Below are positions 9,129 through 18,070 of a stretch of 64,000 nt of DNA, one piece after another. The notes under the pieces were generated by a model. It made no database searches. It was not told where the DNA came from and saw only the letters and a program-made list of their open reading frames with translations. Position numbers and translations under genes: made by a program. The stretch is from NCBI GenBank assembly GCA_910576535.1, contig CAJTKK010000005.1:101136-165135 (forward strand), written 5' to 3'. The stretch is from an uncultured Lachnospiraceae bacterium (GTDB lineage: Bacteria; Bacillota; Clostridia; Lachnospirales; Lachnospiraceae). Within the stretch, counting starts at the first letter, position 1, and each line of letters starts with the position of its first letter.

Positions 9129-10598
9129 CTAAAAGATTACCCAATACGCAGTATCGCCGATTATCACCAGTTGTTGGGATGCATCAAAATAATCCCAGTT
9201 CCTGCCTTCAAAGTATGCCTGAAAAACGTCTTCATCCATGGGGACTTTCTCAAAATATCTGCCGCTTACCACATTCACTAACGTGTTTGTCACAGTCCCC
9301 AAAGCCCTTTCATTGACTTGATCCGTTTTATAATATACATTGTTATAGCTGAAGGGGCAGTCAATATCATTGGCAACAGCAAGCTTTTTCACGCTCTCCC
9401 CCGTTTCCTTTTCATATTCCATAATTTTCTCATAAACCATCATCGCGTAAGTCTTATCCAGCGTATTGCTCACCATATGGTTGGAAACAATAATATTACA
9501 GAATAATATTTGGATCAGGAGATAACCGCAGCATATATAGCATAACAGCTCCCGCCCCCTTTTCGGCGCACACCAGAAAGCGAGCAGCAGAATCATCGCC
9601 TGCGCTACATAAAACATACAGATAAACCTAGGGTAGGTCCTTGTATCATACTGAGTCATGGAAAGAATATATACCATTGCGAACATGGCTGCCGCAAGCA
9701 GCACATAATATCCGGCCGATTTCCATTTTCTTTCCTTCGCAAACTTCCTCAGTGTAACCGCTGCGCCAATGCATAAGACAATAAGCGGCAGGCCGGTTTT
9801 GGGCAGCAGCCCTCTGCTGTTTATCAGTATCTGGCCAAAATCCCATAAACAGATTCCCGCCTTCTGCACTATGTTCCCAATACTCGCCGACCTTCCGGCT
9901 TCCGCTACCAGCCCTGACTTTGCCAGCAGGCTTAGGCTTATCATATTCAAAACCCCCGAACCGACTGTCATGCATCCGCATACGATTTCCTGAATTACCG
10001 TTTTTTTTGTAATCACACATTCGTTCTCTATAAAAATCCATGCAGACAGGATAATTGCCGCATAAATTACCGCCGCCTGGTACTCCATTGTTGAAAGGAA
10101 AAAGAAAAGCAAGGCAAGGGGATATTTTTTTTCCGTAAAAGCCCATATCCCCGCCGAAGCCAAAAGATATGCCATGCCAAACATCAATGCGCACTCTCCA
10201 AACATAAAAGATTCCGCAAACAAAACATTAGTAAAAAGCAATGCCGTAATTGATATCCATGCCAATTTTTCATAAATGCCGGAAGGCTTCCCTATTTTCT
10301 TTTCAAAACAGTTTTGTACGATTCCTGCCGCAAATGCCAGCAGCAGGACTTCCGCCATCGCCGTTATCCCCGTATGGGTCACTGTTGACAGCCCCACCTG
10401 ATACAAAAGCCAATCCTGCAAAGCGGTCAGATACCGTCCATGCTGCATCATAATGGCAATATCTTCCTCCGTATACAGCATATGGGTCAGCGTATCGCAG
10501 TTAAAAGAACGGCGGAACATCCCTCCCCAAGCCAGTACGAGAACGGAAACGTTTATCAAATACCTATCCGCAAATGCTTTTATTTTTCTAATATCCAT
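9129..10598 (-). CDS. GtrII-like polytopic membrane protein (putative glucosyltransferase)
   Basis: A 489-residue integral membrane protein with about ten to twelve hydrophobic segments, for example LLLAFAAGIVQ, ISITALLFTNVLFA and LIVLCIGAAVTL. The N-terminal region, RRSFNCDTLTHMLYTEEDIA and then QHGRYLTALQDWLLY, matches the opening of GtrII-type glucosyltransferase proteins, which use lipid-linked glucose to decorate surface polysaccharides. The acidic residues after the first membrane segment (NCDT, EEDIA) would be the catalytic candidates. The last 90 residues form a soluble extracytoplasmic tail. No bactoprenol glucosyltransferase or flippase partner (gtrA, gtrB) is next to it. The family call rests on the N-terminus and topology only. 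Confidence 0.6.
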   Translation of the reverse strand: MDIRKIKAFADRYLINVSVLVLAWGGMFRRSFNCDTLTHMLYTEEDIAIMMQHGRYLTALQDWLLYQVGLSTVTHTGITAMAEVLLLAFAAGIVQNCFEKKIGKPSGIYEKLAWISITALLFTNVLFAESFMFGECALMFGMAYLLASAGIWAFTEKKYPLALLFFFLSTMEYQAAVIYAAIILSAWIFIENECVITKKTVIQEIVCGCMTVGSGVLNMISLSLLAKSGLVAEAGRSASIGNIVQKAGICLWDFGQILINSRGLLPKTGLPLIVLCIGAAVTLRKFAKERKWKSAGYYVLLAAAMFAMVYILSMTQYDTRTYPRFICMFYVAQAMILLLAFWCAPKRGRELLCYICCGYLLIQILFCNIIVSNHMVSNTLDKTYAMMVYEKIMEYEKETGESVKKLAVANDIDCPFSYNNVYYKTDQVNERALGTVTNTLVNVVSGRYFEKVPMDEDVFQAYFEGRNWDYFDASQQLVIIGDTAYWVIF

Positions 10599-10681
10599 AA
10601 ATTCTCTCCCAACATTTTCTTTCTATAGGCTAAAATCATCCCAGCCTCCTTGATTCCTCCCCGCGGAATTTTAAATCCGGA

Positions 10682-10813
10682 ACAGAACGCTTAAAGCGCG
10701 GCGTTCTGTCGTGTGAAACAGCCTCTGCTGTGAGCCTTAGAAGTTCTTCTCACACTAACCATGAAAGACCGCTCCCAAGCGGCCTGTTTCTTCTAAGGCC
10801 GCTTATGAAGCGG
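10682..10813. terminator. cluster of hairpins downstream of purL
   Basis: Three stems lie in 130 bases: ACAGAACGC/GCGTTCTGT (10682-10709), a GACCGCT/AAGCGG type stem near 10767-10782, and CCGCTTATGAAGCGG (10799-10813), which is 15 bases beyond the purL stop. The last two share the CCGCTT/AAGCGG arms. They probably end purL transcription, although none is followed by a long T-run, so they could also be RNA-stabilising or repeat-derived elements. Confidence 0.45.
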
Positions 10814-10828
10814 TTTCTCGCATACATA

Positions 10829-13800
10829 TTATCTGAAATAACGGATGCCGGACTCGAAAATCTTCATATCCTGCTCTCCATAAATATTCAATGCAACAGC
10901 ATCCCCGCGCCGTTCCGCATGAGCCATTTTCCCAAAGCATCTGCCGTCAAAAGAGGTGATTCCTTCAATGGCCCCATAAGAACCGTTAATATTCCATTCC
11001 TCATCCATGGAAACCTTGCCTTCAAAATCCGCATACTGGGTAGCCACCTGCCCGTTTGCAAACAGCTTATCCACCCATTCTTTCGGGGCTACAAAACGCC
11101 CTTCCCCATGGGAAGCCGGGATTGCATAAGTCTTGCCCAGTTCCGCTTCCTGCAGCCAGGGGGATTTATTCGATACTACTTTTGTATATACCATTTTTGA
11201 TATATGGCGGTTAATGGTATTAAACGTCAGCGTAGGAGAATCCGCATCCTGTCCTGTCACATCCCCAAAAGGAACCAGCCCCAGTTTGATCATCGCCTGG
11301 AACCCATTGCAGATTCCAAGGGCAAGCCCATCCCTTTCTGACAAAAGCCGGATAACTGCATCTTTTATTTTCGCATTCTGGAAGGCTGTCGCAAAAAACT
11401 TCGCGCTGCCATCCGGTTCGTCCCCGGCGGAGAACCCTCCAGGGAACATAATAATCTGCGCCCCGTCGATAGCCTTTTCAAACACATTTACAGACTCCCT
11501 GATATCTTCTGCCGTCTGATTCTTAAATACCTTAGTAACTACTTTCGCCCCAGCGCATTCAAAAGCCCTGGCGCTGTCATATTCACAGTTGGTGCCAGGA
11601 AATACAGGGATAAATACCGTAGGCCTTGCTACTTTCTCTTTGCAGACATAAACTTTGTCTGCCTGATACAATGAGGAATCCACCGGTTCCTTATCCTTTA
11701 CCGCTTTTGTAGGGAACACTTTTTCCAGTTTTGAAGTCCATGCCTCCAATGCTTCTTCCATAGGAATGGAAACATCCTTATATACAAACTTAGCGTCTTC
11801 CATCACCTTTCCTATTATACGGCAGTTCTCCACATCTTCCAGTCTTACAGCTTTATCCGCCGCTACTTCCGCCACAATATCTCCCAGCCCGTTCTCAAAC
11901 AATTCTTTTGCGGAAAGTTCTTCTGAAAGCAGGATGCCCATCTTATTGCCAAAGGCCATCTTGCTAAGCGCCGCCGCAATTCCTTTTGCATCCACGGCAT
12001 AAGCGGAAACGATCACTCCCCCGTCTATCAAAGCAGTAATCTGATGATAAAGCTCCAGCACATCTTCATAAACCGGAATGTCATATTCATCTTTTTCTAT
12101 CCAGAACTGTACCAGCTTATTGCCCGCCTGTTTCAGTTCCGGCGTAATAATATCTCCCGTTTTTGCTACGTCCACAGCAAAAGATACCAATGTAGGCGGC
12201 ACGTCAATATCGTTAAAAGTACCGGACATGCTATCCTTTCCGCCGATGGAAGGCAGGCCATATCCGATCTGTGCGTCATAAGCCCCAAGAAGCGCTGCAA
12301 AAGGCTGGCTCCAACGGCTGGGATCTGATGTCATCCGGCGGAAATACTCCTGGAACGTAAACCGGATATTCCTGCAGTCTCCGCCGCTTGCCACAATCTT
12401 TGCCATCGACTCGGTAACCGCATAAATTGCCCCATGATATGGACTCCAGGAGGACAGATATGGATCAAAACCATAACTCATCATCGTGACAGTATCCGTC
12501 TTTCCTTTCCATACCGGAAGCTTCGCCACCATTGTCTGTGTCTCTGTCAACTGATATTTACCGCCATATGGCATCAGTACGCTTGCCGCGCCGATAGAGG
12601 AATCAAATATTTCCACAAGTCCCTTCTGGGAACATACATTCAAATCATTCAAGCCGGCAAGCCACGCCGCTTTCACGTCTTCTTTTTCCAGTTGATCCGC
12701 TACTTCCCGGATTGCCATCTTCCGGAAATAATTTTCTTCCTTTTCCGGAATATCTACCTTCACACCGGTTTCCTGATGCGCACCGTTGGTATCCAAAAAA
12801 GCCCTTTTAATATTGACAATTTCTTTTCCCCGCCATTTTAAAATCAGCCTAGGTTCTTCCGTCACCTCTGCCACCGGCACTGCTTCCAGATTTTCTTCCG
12901 CCGCATAACCAAGGAAGAGATCCACATCGTTTGGTGAAACCACTACCGCCATCCTCTCCTGGGATTCAGAAATAGCCAGTTCCGTACCGTCCAGCCCTGC
13001 ATATTTTTTCGGCACTTTATCCAAATCTACGGTAAGCCCTGCTGCCAGCTCCCCAATTGCCACAGACACGCCCCCGGCTCCAAAATCATTGCACTTTTTA
13101 ATCAGGCGGCTGACCTCTTCCCGCCTGAACAGCCTTTGTATCTTCCGCTCCGTAGGCGCATTTCCCTTCTGCACTTCCGCGCCGCAAGTCTTAATGGAAC
13201 TTTCCGTATGCACCTTGGAAGAACCTGTCGCGCCGCCGCAGCCGTCACGCCCTGTTCTTCCGCCTAACAATATAATCTGATCCCCCGGATCGGAGTTCTC
13301 CCGGATGACGCTCCTTCTGGGCGCCGCCCCCATGACCGCACCGATTTCCATTCTCTTCGCCACATAATCCGGATGATAAATTTCTTTTACGTATCCTGTA
13401 GCCAGCCCAATCTGGTTCCCATAGGAAGAATATCCTCCCGCTGCGCCCCGCACCAGCTTCTTCTGGGGCAGTTTCCCCTTTAACGTATCCTTAACCGGCA
13501 CAGTAGGATCTGCCGCGCCTGTCACACGCATAGCCTGGTACACATAGCCGCGCCCGGAAAGCGGATCTCTGATGGCTCCCCCAAGGCAAGTCGCCGCCCC
13601 GCCGAAAGGCTCTATTTCGGTAGGATGGTTATGCGTCTCATTCTTAAAGAATACGAGCCATTCTTCACTGACCGGCCCCTCCCCGTAATCCATCTCCACC
13701 GGGACAATGACAGAGCAGGCATTGATCTCATCCGACTCCTCCATATCATCCAATTTGCCGTCCTTTTTCAGCTTCCGCATTGCCATCAGCGCCAGATCCA

Positions 13801-14626
13801 TCAGGCAGACAAACTTGTCCTTCCTTCCCTGGAAAAGTTCTTCCCTTGTATCCAAATAACTCTGGTAAGTCGTTTCAATCGGCGATTTATAATACCCTTC
13901 CCCGAACTCCACTTTCTTCAGTTCGGTAGAAAACGTTGTATGCCGGCAATGATCCGACCAATAAGTATCCAATACACGGATCTCCGTCACCGTCGGATCC
14001 CTGTCTTCTTCCCCGCTAAAATAATTCTGGATATGCTTAAAATCCTGGAAAGTCATGGCCAGCCCCAGCGAATCGTACAATTCCCTTAGCTTCCCTTCCT
14101 CCATCTCTTTAAAACCTTCAAAAACAGATACCTCTTCCGGCTCCTCAAATTCCGTTACCAGCGTATCCGGCTTCTCCATATCCGTTTCCCGGGAATCCAC
14201 CGGATTAATGCAATATCCCTTTATTCTCTCAAACTCATCATCGGAAATATTCCCAGTAATCAGATACGTGACTGCCGTCTTTATCACCGGCTGCTCGTCC
14301 TCTTTTAAGAACTTCACGCACTGGATGGCTGAATCTGCACGCTGGTCGAACTGCCCGGGAAGAAATTCCACGCTGAAAACCCGCCCGTCTGCCGGCACGT
14401 CAAAATTTTCCCTATAAAGAATGTCCACCGGCGGTTCCGAAAAGACAATTCTGCAGGCAGCCTCGAAAATGTCTTCGGAAAGATTCTCCACATCATAGCG
14501 GATCAGCACTCTGACATCTTTTACTCCTGGAATGTCCAGATAACTTTGAATATCCTCCTTCAATTCCTTTGCCTTTACTGCAAATGGTTCTTTTTTTTCT
14601 ACATAAATGCGCTTCACATTTCCCAT
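10829..14626 (-). CDS. purL: phosphoribosylformylglycinamidine synthase, long single-chain form
   Basis: Converts FGAR, glutamine and ATP to FGAM in purine synthesis. From the chosen start it has 1265 residues and contains an N-terminal PurS-like region, two AIRS-type halves, and a C-terminal glutamine amidotransferase. Visible marks are ETHNHPTEIEPFGGAATCLG, SDPGDQIILLGGRTGRDG, the amidotransferase start TVFIPVFPGTNCEYDSARAF with nucleophile in LALGICNGFQAMIKLG, and the SHGEGRF region. This is the fused form of many Firmicutes anaerobes rather than separate purS-purQ-purL. The start at 14626 (MGNVKRIYVEKKE) has GGAGG 14 bases upstream, a long spacing; the upstream ATG at 14665 has no ribosome site. 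No purine riboswitch is recognisable upstream. Confidence 0.95.
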   Translation of the reverse strand: MGNVKRIYVEKKEPFAVKAKELKEDIQSYLDIPGVKDVRVLIRYDVENLSEDIFEAACRIVFSEPPVDILYRENFDVPADGRVFSVEFLPGQFDQRADSAIQCVKFLKEDEQPVIKTAVTYLITGNISDDEFERIKGYCINPVDSRETDMEKPDTLVTEFEEPEEVSVFEGFKEMEEGKLRELYDSLGLAMTFQDFKHIQNYFSGEEDRDPTVTEIRVLDTYWSDHCRHTTFSTELKKVEFGEGYYKSPIETTYQSYLDTREELFQGRKDKFVCLMDLALMAMRKLKKDGKLDDMEESDEINACSVIVPVEMDYGEGPVSEEWLVFFKNETHNHPTEIEPFGGAATCLGGAIRDPLSGRGYVYQAMRVTGAADPTVPVKDTLKGKLPQKKLVRGAAGGYSSYGNQIGLATGYVKEIYHPDYVAKRMEIGAVMGAAPRRSVIRENSDPGDQIILLGGRTGRDGCGGATGSSKVHTESSIKTCGAEVQKGNAPTERKIQRLFRREEVSRLIKKCNDFGAGGVSVAIGELAAGLTVDLDKVPKKYAGLDGTELAISESQERMAVVVSPNDVDLFLGYAAEENLEAVPVAEVTEEPRLILKWRGKEIVNIKRAFLDTNGAHQETGVKVDIPEKEENYFRKMAIREVADQLEKEDVKAAWLAGLNDLNVCSQKGLVEIFDSSIGAASVLMPYGGKYQLTETQTMVAKLPVWKGKTDTVTMMSYGFDPYLSSWSPYHGAIYAVTESMAKIVASGGDCRNIRFTFQEYFRRMTSDPSRWSQPFAALLGAYDAQIGYGLPSIGGKDSMSGTFNDIDVPPTLVSFAVDVAKTGDIITPELKQAGNKLVQFWIEKDEYDIPVYEDVLELYHQITALIDGGVIVSAYAVDAKGIAAALSKMAFGNKMGILLSEELSAKELFENGLGDIVAEVAADKAVRLEDVENCRIIGKVMEDAKFVYKDVSIPMEEALEAWTSKLEKVFPTKAVKDKEPVDSSLYQADKVYVCKEKVARPTVFIPVFPGTNCEYDSARAFECAGAKVVTKVFKNQTAEDIRESVNVFEKAIDGAQIIMFPGGFSAGDEPDGSAKFFATAFQNAKIKDAVIRLLSERDGLALGICNGFQAMIKLGLVPFGDVTGQDADSPTLTFNTINRHISKMVYTKVVSNKSPWLQEAELGKTYAIPASHGEGRFVAPKEWVDKLFANGQVATQYADFEGKVSMDEEWNINGSYGAIEGITSFDGRCFGKMAHAERRGDAVALNIYGEQDMKIFESGIRYFR

Positions 14627-14794
14627 GACGAATCCATCATCCTCCGTTTTTTTAATTATTACCATTATAACTGATATCTCCTATTTTTCAATGGGGGATT
14701 GGAATATTTCATGGAAATCCATGTCCCGCAGAAAGCAAGCCGTCCCCTGGCCGGCTGAACCTTTGATCCCCAAATGAAAGCCTCCCGTCAGATT

Positions 14795-15730
14795 TCACTC
14801 ATGCAGCCTATGCACTAATTGATAAGCCACATCCCCTTCCGCAATCAGCGATTCTGAATGGGCAAAAAAAACAATCCCATCCGTAGGCGCTAAAATCGTT
14901 TCCTTTGCATTTCCTTTATAAGGGTCGATGATTTCCGCCATCGCATCCCCATACCTCACCTCGTGTCCGACCTTCCTTTTTCTACGGAATATTCCCCCGC
15001 ACATCGTATTGACATCTGTCAGATCTTTCTGCGTCAGCACATGGCTGATATAGCCGCTATGGCTTTCGTAACGTATCATCCCCATTCTCGTCAAGAAACG
15101 CAGAATAGCTGCTTCCGCCTGCTTTGCGCTTTCCTCGTCTATAGACTCATTGCTGTTAGTATATAAAGAGAAAGCCGCCGTCCTCCCGCTCTGCCAGTTA
15201 TAGTTTAATGTTTTGGTGTCAATTGGCCGGGGTTTCCTTACCACCACAAAGGGCAGGCCAAACAAATTTGCCAAAGATGCATTCTGATAGCCGTTTTCTA
15301 CCATGCGGATATGCGGCACTGAATCCCCCGCCGTATGAAAGCTGGTAAGCTGTATCCCGAAACTATAATCCTTAATACGGTTAAAGACTGCAGCCGCAAT
15401 CCGCTCTGCCGTATCCCCCCGCTCCCGTCCGGGGAACTGTCTGCTGATATCCACTGATTCCACACCGAAAAAACGCATCCCTATATTCATGGAATAGCTG
15501 TTTACCACCGGTATTACCAGGATTTCCTTGCCGGAACAGATACAGCCTTTCACCTCCAGTTCCTTCAATGCTTTCATCAGCTTAGCACAGATATACATTT
15601 GCTGTACCCCGTTCCCACGCATTGGACCTACGATGCAGGCCGACTGTTCCCCCTTCCCGAAACGGTACCCTTTGATTACCATATCCTCCCTGTAAGGCAG
15701 GGACAAAGTATAAATATCCTCCGCAAACAT
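14795..15730 (-). CDS. M14 aspartoacylase/AstE-like paralogue lacking the zinc motif
   Basis: A 311-residue relative of the succinylglutamate desuccinylase/aspartoacylase branch of M14 zinc carboxypeptidases. The fold is visible from ACIVGPMRGNGVQQMYICA, which aligns with the neighbour's SGIHGDELEGQYVCYE, through FGIQLTSFHTAGD and a C-terminal beta domain (GDAMAEIIDPYKGN, IVFFAHSESLIAEGDV). Where active members carry the zinc ligands His and Glu (HGDE), this protein has RGNG, so two ligands are missing; the third His may survive in SFHTAGD. It is therefore likely a non-catalytic partner of the next gene, or binds a ligand without hydrolysing it. It starts one base after the upstream paralogue's stop and both are presumably one transcript with the TetR gene. 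Confidence 0.8.
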   Translation of the reverse strand: MFAEDIYTLSLPYREDMVIKGYRFGKGEQSACIVGPMRGNGVQQMYICAKLMKALKELEVKGCICSGKEILVIPVVNSYSMNIGMRFFGVESVDISRQFPGRERGDTAERIAAAVFNRIKDYSFGIQLTSFHTAGDSVPHIRMVENGYQNASLANLFGLPFVVVRKPRPIDTKTLNYNWQSGRTAAFSLYTNSNESIDEESAKQAEAAILRFLTRMGMIRYESHSGYISHVLTQKDLTDVNTMCGGIFRRKRKVGHEVRYGDAMAEIIDPYKGNAKETILAPTDGIVFFAHSESLIAEGDVAYQLVHRLHE

Positions 15731-16690
15731 TTACTTTTCCTCCTCCGTTCTCTTCGTGCGGATATCCGTCAATATCCTTGCAAGCAGCGCCCCTTTGCTT
15801 ACCATCGGATATTCCCTTAATGTAAATACCAGGCCGTCTTTCCCGGCGATAATCTCTTTTTCCGTTTTTCCTTCAATAGGCGTAATAATTTCCCCGATTT
15901 TATCCCCTTTCTTTACAAAGTGGCTATGTTCAATGGCCGGTATGAACATACCGCTGCATTCCGCACGGATGAATTCCACCTCCCCGTCCGTGGAAAGCAC
16001 CGGATACTGAATTCCATGAGGCTCCCCCTTCCAAACGCCCATTTCATATAGAAGGCTGAAAATACCGTCCACCACCTGTTTCCCATAATTCCGGTTTATC
16101 CTCATGCCAAGCCCCATCTCCACAACCAAAGTGGGAACTCCTTTTACATTCATCGAATGAGCTAACGTAGACTCATGCACAGTCTCTGTCGCATTTGTCC
16201 ATACCATATCCACATTCATATGCCTTGCATAAGGGATCAGCCTGTCCGCAAATTCCTCGCAGATGCGGACTTGCGGGATTTCCTTAACAAACCGGCTGCT
16301 GGCATGGACATCAATACATAAGCCGGCCCCCTCCAGATCCTGGATGATTGCTGCCGCAGCCCTTTCAAACGCTGCCCCTTGCCCGTTTCCCGGGAACATA
16401 CGGTTCATATCCCTTTCCAGCTTAGGAATCATCCGGTCAGCTACCGTTATTCCGATAGGGTTTAGCGCAGGATAAACATCCAGGATCCCTTCTAAATATT
16501 CCGGTTTTTCCTTTACCCTCCGTATGACCTCATAGCAGACATACTGTCCTTCCAGTTCATCCCCATGGATACCGGATACGATAGCCACCCGCTTTCCTTT
16601 CTCTTGGGCGCCTTCCTTTTCCAGCCTGTTCTTCTTGATCACCAAATTCTCCCCCGTAGAAAGCCCGATGGAAAATACTGTTTTTACCAT
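15731..16690 (-). CDS. M14 succinylglutamate desuccinylase/aspartoacylase family amidohydrolase
   Basis: A 319-residue zinc-dependent deacylase of the AstE/AspA type, which removes acyl groups from N-acylated amino acids or related amides. The zinc site is seen in AIVSGIHGDELEGQYVCYEV (His and Glu) and in GLCIDVHASSRF (second His). The C-terminal half has the beta-barrel of the family (SGMFIPAIEHSHFVKKGDKI, GEIITPIEGK). The exact substrate is not predictable. A very good GGAGG 8 bases before the ATG at 16690 decides the start. It is followed without gap by the zinc-less paralogue and preceded by a TetR regulator 89 bases upstream, so the three probably form a regulated unit. Confidence 0.85.
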   Translation of the reverse strand: MVKTVFSIGLSTGENLVIKKNRLEKEGAQEKGKRVAIVSGIHGDELEGQYVCYEVIRRVKEKPEYLEGILDVYPALNPIGITVADRMIPKLERDMNRMFPGNGQGAAFERAAAAIIQDLEGAGLCIDVHASSRFVKEIPQVRICEEFADRLIPYARHMNVDMVWTNATETVHESTLAHSMNVKGVPTLVVEMGLGMRINRNYGKQVVDGIFSLLYEMGVWKGEPHGIQYPVLSTDGEVEFIRAECSGMFIPAIEHSHFVKKGDKIGEIITPIEGKTEKEIIAGKDGLVFTLREYPMVSKGALLARILTDIRTKRTEEEK

Positions 16691-16779
16691 TACCCTTTCC
16701 TCCCTTAAAATTGTGCTTCTATTTCCCTTCATACAAAAAGATGCCCCCACCGCCTGTCCCGGGAAGCATCTTTGCCTAT

Positions 16780-17367
16780 TCATTCCTCTTCAATTATCAA
16801 GCCCTGCATAATATAAAGCGCCTCCCGGTCCACCATCTCCTCCGTGATGCCCCGCGTCTTAGAAGCGATTTTCAGTCCTTCCAAAACATACATAATATTT
16901 CTTGCAGCGCCCCTTGCGTCCTCGCAGTAAAACTCCCCGGCCTCTACCCCAGATTCTATCAGCTTTTCTATGATTTTCACCGCAGCGTCAAACTGCTGCT
17001 TCAGCGGATGATCCTTCCTCGGAACCTTATTCTGGAAAAAATATTCATAAACCGCCACTGTCAGGCTTCCCTTCTTACCCAGCAGTTCCTTTTTCTGTTC
17101 CTTCAAAAATAATGCCAAAATATCCGAAGGGGATGCATCCTGCCTCACCTTTCCTGCAAATACGTCATCCGCCTCTTCCGCCTCCATTTTCAGTACATCC
17201 ATAAATAATTCATCCGTGCTTGAAAAGTATAAGTATAAACCGCCCCGGCTGATCCCGCATGCCTCTACGATATCTTTCATGGTAACGTTCTTATAGCCTT
17301 TTTCGGTAAAGACTTCCCTCGCCGTCTCCACAATATACTTTTTCTTCTGCGCTGACTTCTCACTCAT
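16780..17367 (-). CDS. TetR/AcrR family transcriptional regulator
   Basis: A 195-residue one-component regulator. The N-terminal helix-turn-helix is clear: IVETAREVFTEKGYKNVTMK, then DIVEACGISRGGLYLYFSST with the recognition helix GGLYLYF. The C-terminal ligand-binding region is all helical and has no assignable ligand. TetR proteins usually act as repressors released by a small molecule. Its closeness to the two M14 genes on the same strand suggests that it controls them and itself. I see no clear palindrome upstream of it. Confidence 0.92.
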   Translation of the reverse strand: MSEKSAQKKKYIVETAREVFTEKGYKNVTMKDIVEACGISRGGLYLYFSSTDELFMDVLKMEAEEADDVFAGKVRQDASPSDILALFLKEQKKELLGKKGSLTVAVYEYFFQNKVPRKDHPLKQQFDAAVKIIEKLIESGVEAGEFYCEDARGAARNIMYVLEGLKIASKTRGITEEMVDREALYIMQGLIIEEE

Positions 17368-17408
17368 CTATGTAACCCCTTAGCTTTTGTCTTCCCTTCC
17401 CGTACCAG

Positions 17409-17900
17409 TTATACTTGGAACCACATCTTTTCAGCCCGCGCTTCCATGGGCTTATCCCAATATTCCAATATTTCCTTCATTTTAAGCAGAACTTTTAAAA
17501 TGGAGCCGTTGCTTACCCCCTCCGACCATATCTTTCCTTTTGTCATGCCCCCCAGAATATATTTCGATAAAATCCCTTTCAATGTATTCATATCCTGTAT
17601 GGTGGCACGCTCTATCACGCGCTGTTCCTCTTCCACCGTCCGGATCCTGTTGCGTGAATACACATAGGCATAGTTCCTGTCAAGAAGCTTCGTCCTCCTC
17701 GCATCCTGCACAAGGCTCATCAGCGTACTGTCATATACCGGGAAAGCAATGGAATGCTCCCCAATCCCGTTCCCTTTATAAAAATCGGAAATATTGTTCC
17801 CCACCTTTGATTCCAGCCACGGTATATACCGTATCAGCCTTTCCACATCGGGGCGGTATCCGTTTGCAACTTCATGCATATATAACGTGTCTTTTTCCAT
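17409..17900 (-). CDS. conserved hypothetical protein, helical
   Basis: A 163-residue soluble protein without signal or membrane segment. It begins MEKDTLYMHEVANGYRPDVE and has alternating helical stretches: LIRYIPWLESKVG, STLMSLVQDARRTKLL, IQDMNTLKGILSKYILGG and ILKVLLKMKEILEYW. Its composition resembles small uncharacterised clostridial families such as DUF6508, but I cannot confirm this by motif. A GGGAG lies about 10 bases before the ATG. It lies 41 bases upstream of the TetR gene on the same strand and faces the 755-residue cNMP-binding gene, which is divergent. Confidence 0.6.
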   Translation of the reverse strand: MEKDTLYMHEVANGYRPDVERLIRYIPWLESKVGNNISDFYKGNGIGEHSIAFPVYDSTLMSLVQDARRTKLLDRNYAYVYSRNRIRTVEEEQRVIERATIQDMNTLKGILSKYILGGMTKGKIWSEGVSNGSILKVLLKMKEILEYWDKPMEARAEKMWFQV

Positions 17901-18005
17901 GGCGTCTTCTCTCCCTTAGTTCCTTCAAAATTTATTTCTTTGAGATAAAGTATATCATAAAATGGGGAAATGTACAGCAACACTTAGAAAAAAGCATTTC
18001 CTCTG

Positions 18006-18034
18006 TTGTATTTGCATATAAAAATCGTTATAAT
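18006..18034 (+). promoter_or_regulatory. promoter of the 755-residue cNMP-binding protein gene
   Basis: TTGTAT (18006-18011) and a perfect TATAAT (18029-18034) are 17 bases apart, and an AGGAGG ribosome site sits just before the ATG at 18071. The leader is short, about 30 bases, and AT-rich. Confidence 0.7.
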
Positions 18035-18070
18035 TAGTTTATTCAAATATTTTTTTACTAGGAGGACACA

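Noticed and set aside
14627..14794. Purine riboswitch upstream of purL
   Set aside because: I could not find the conserved junction sequences of a purine aptamer on the minus strand.
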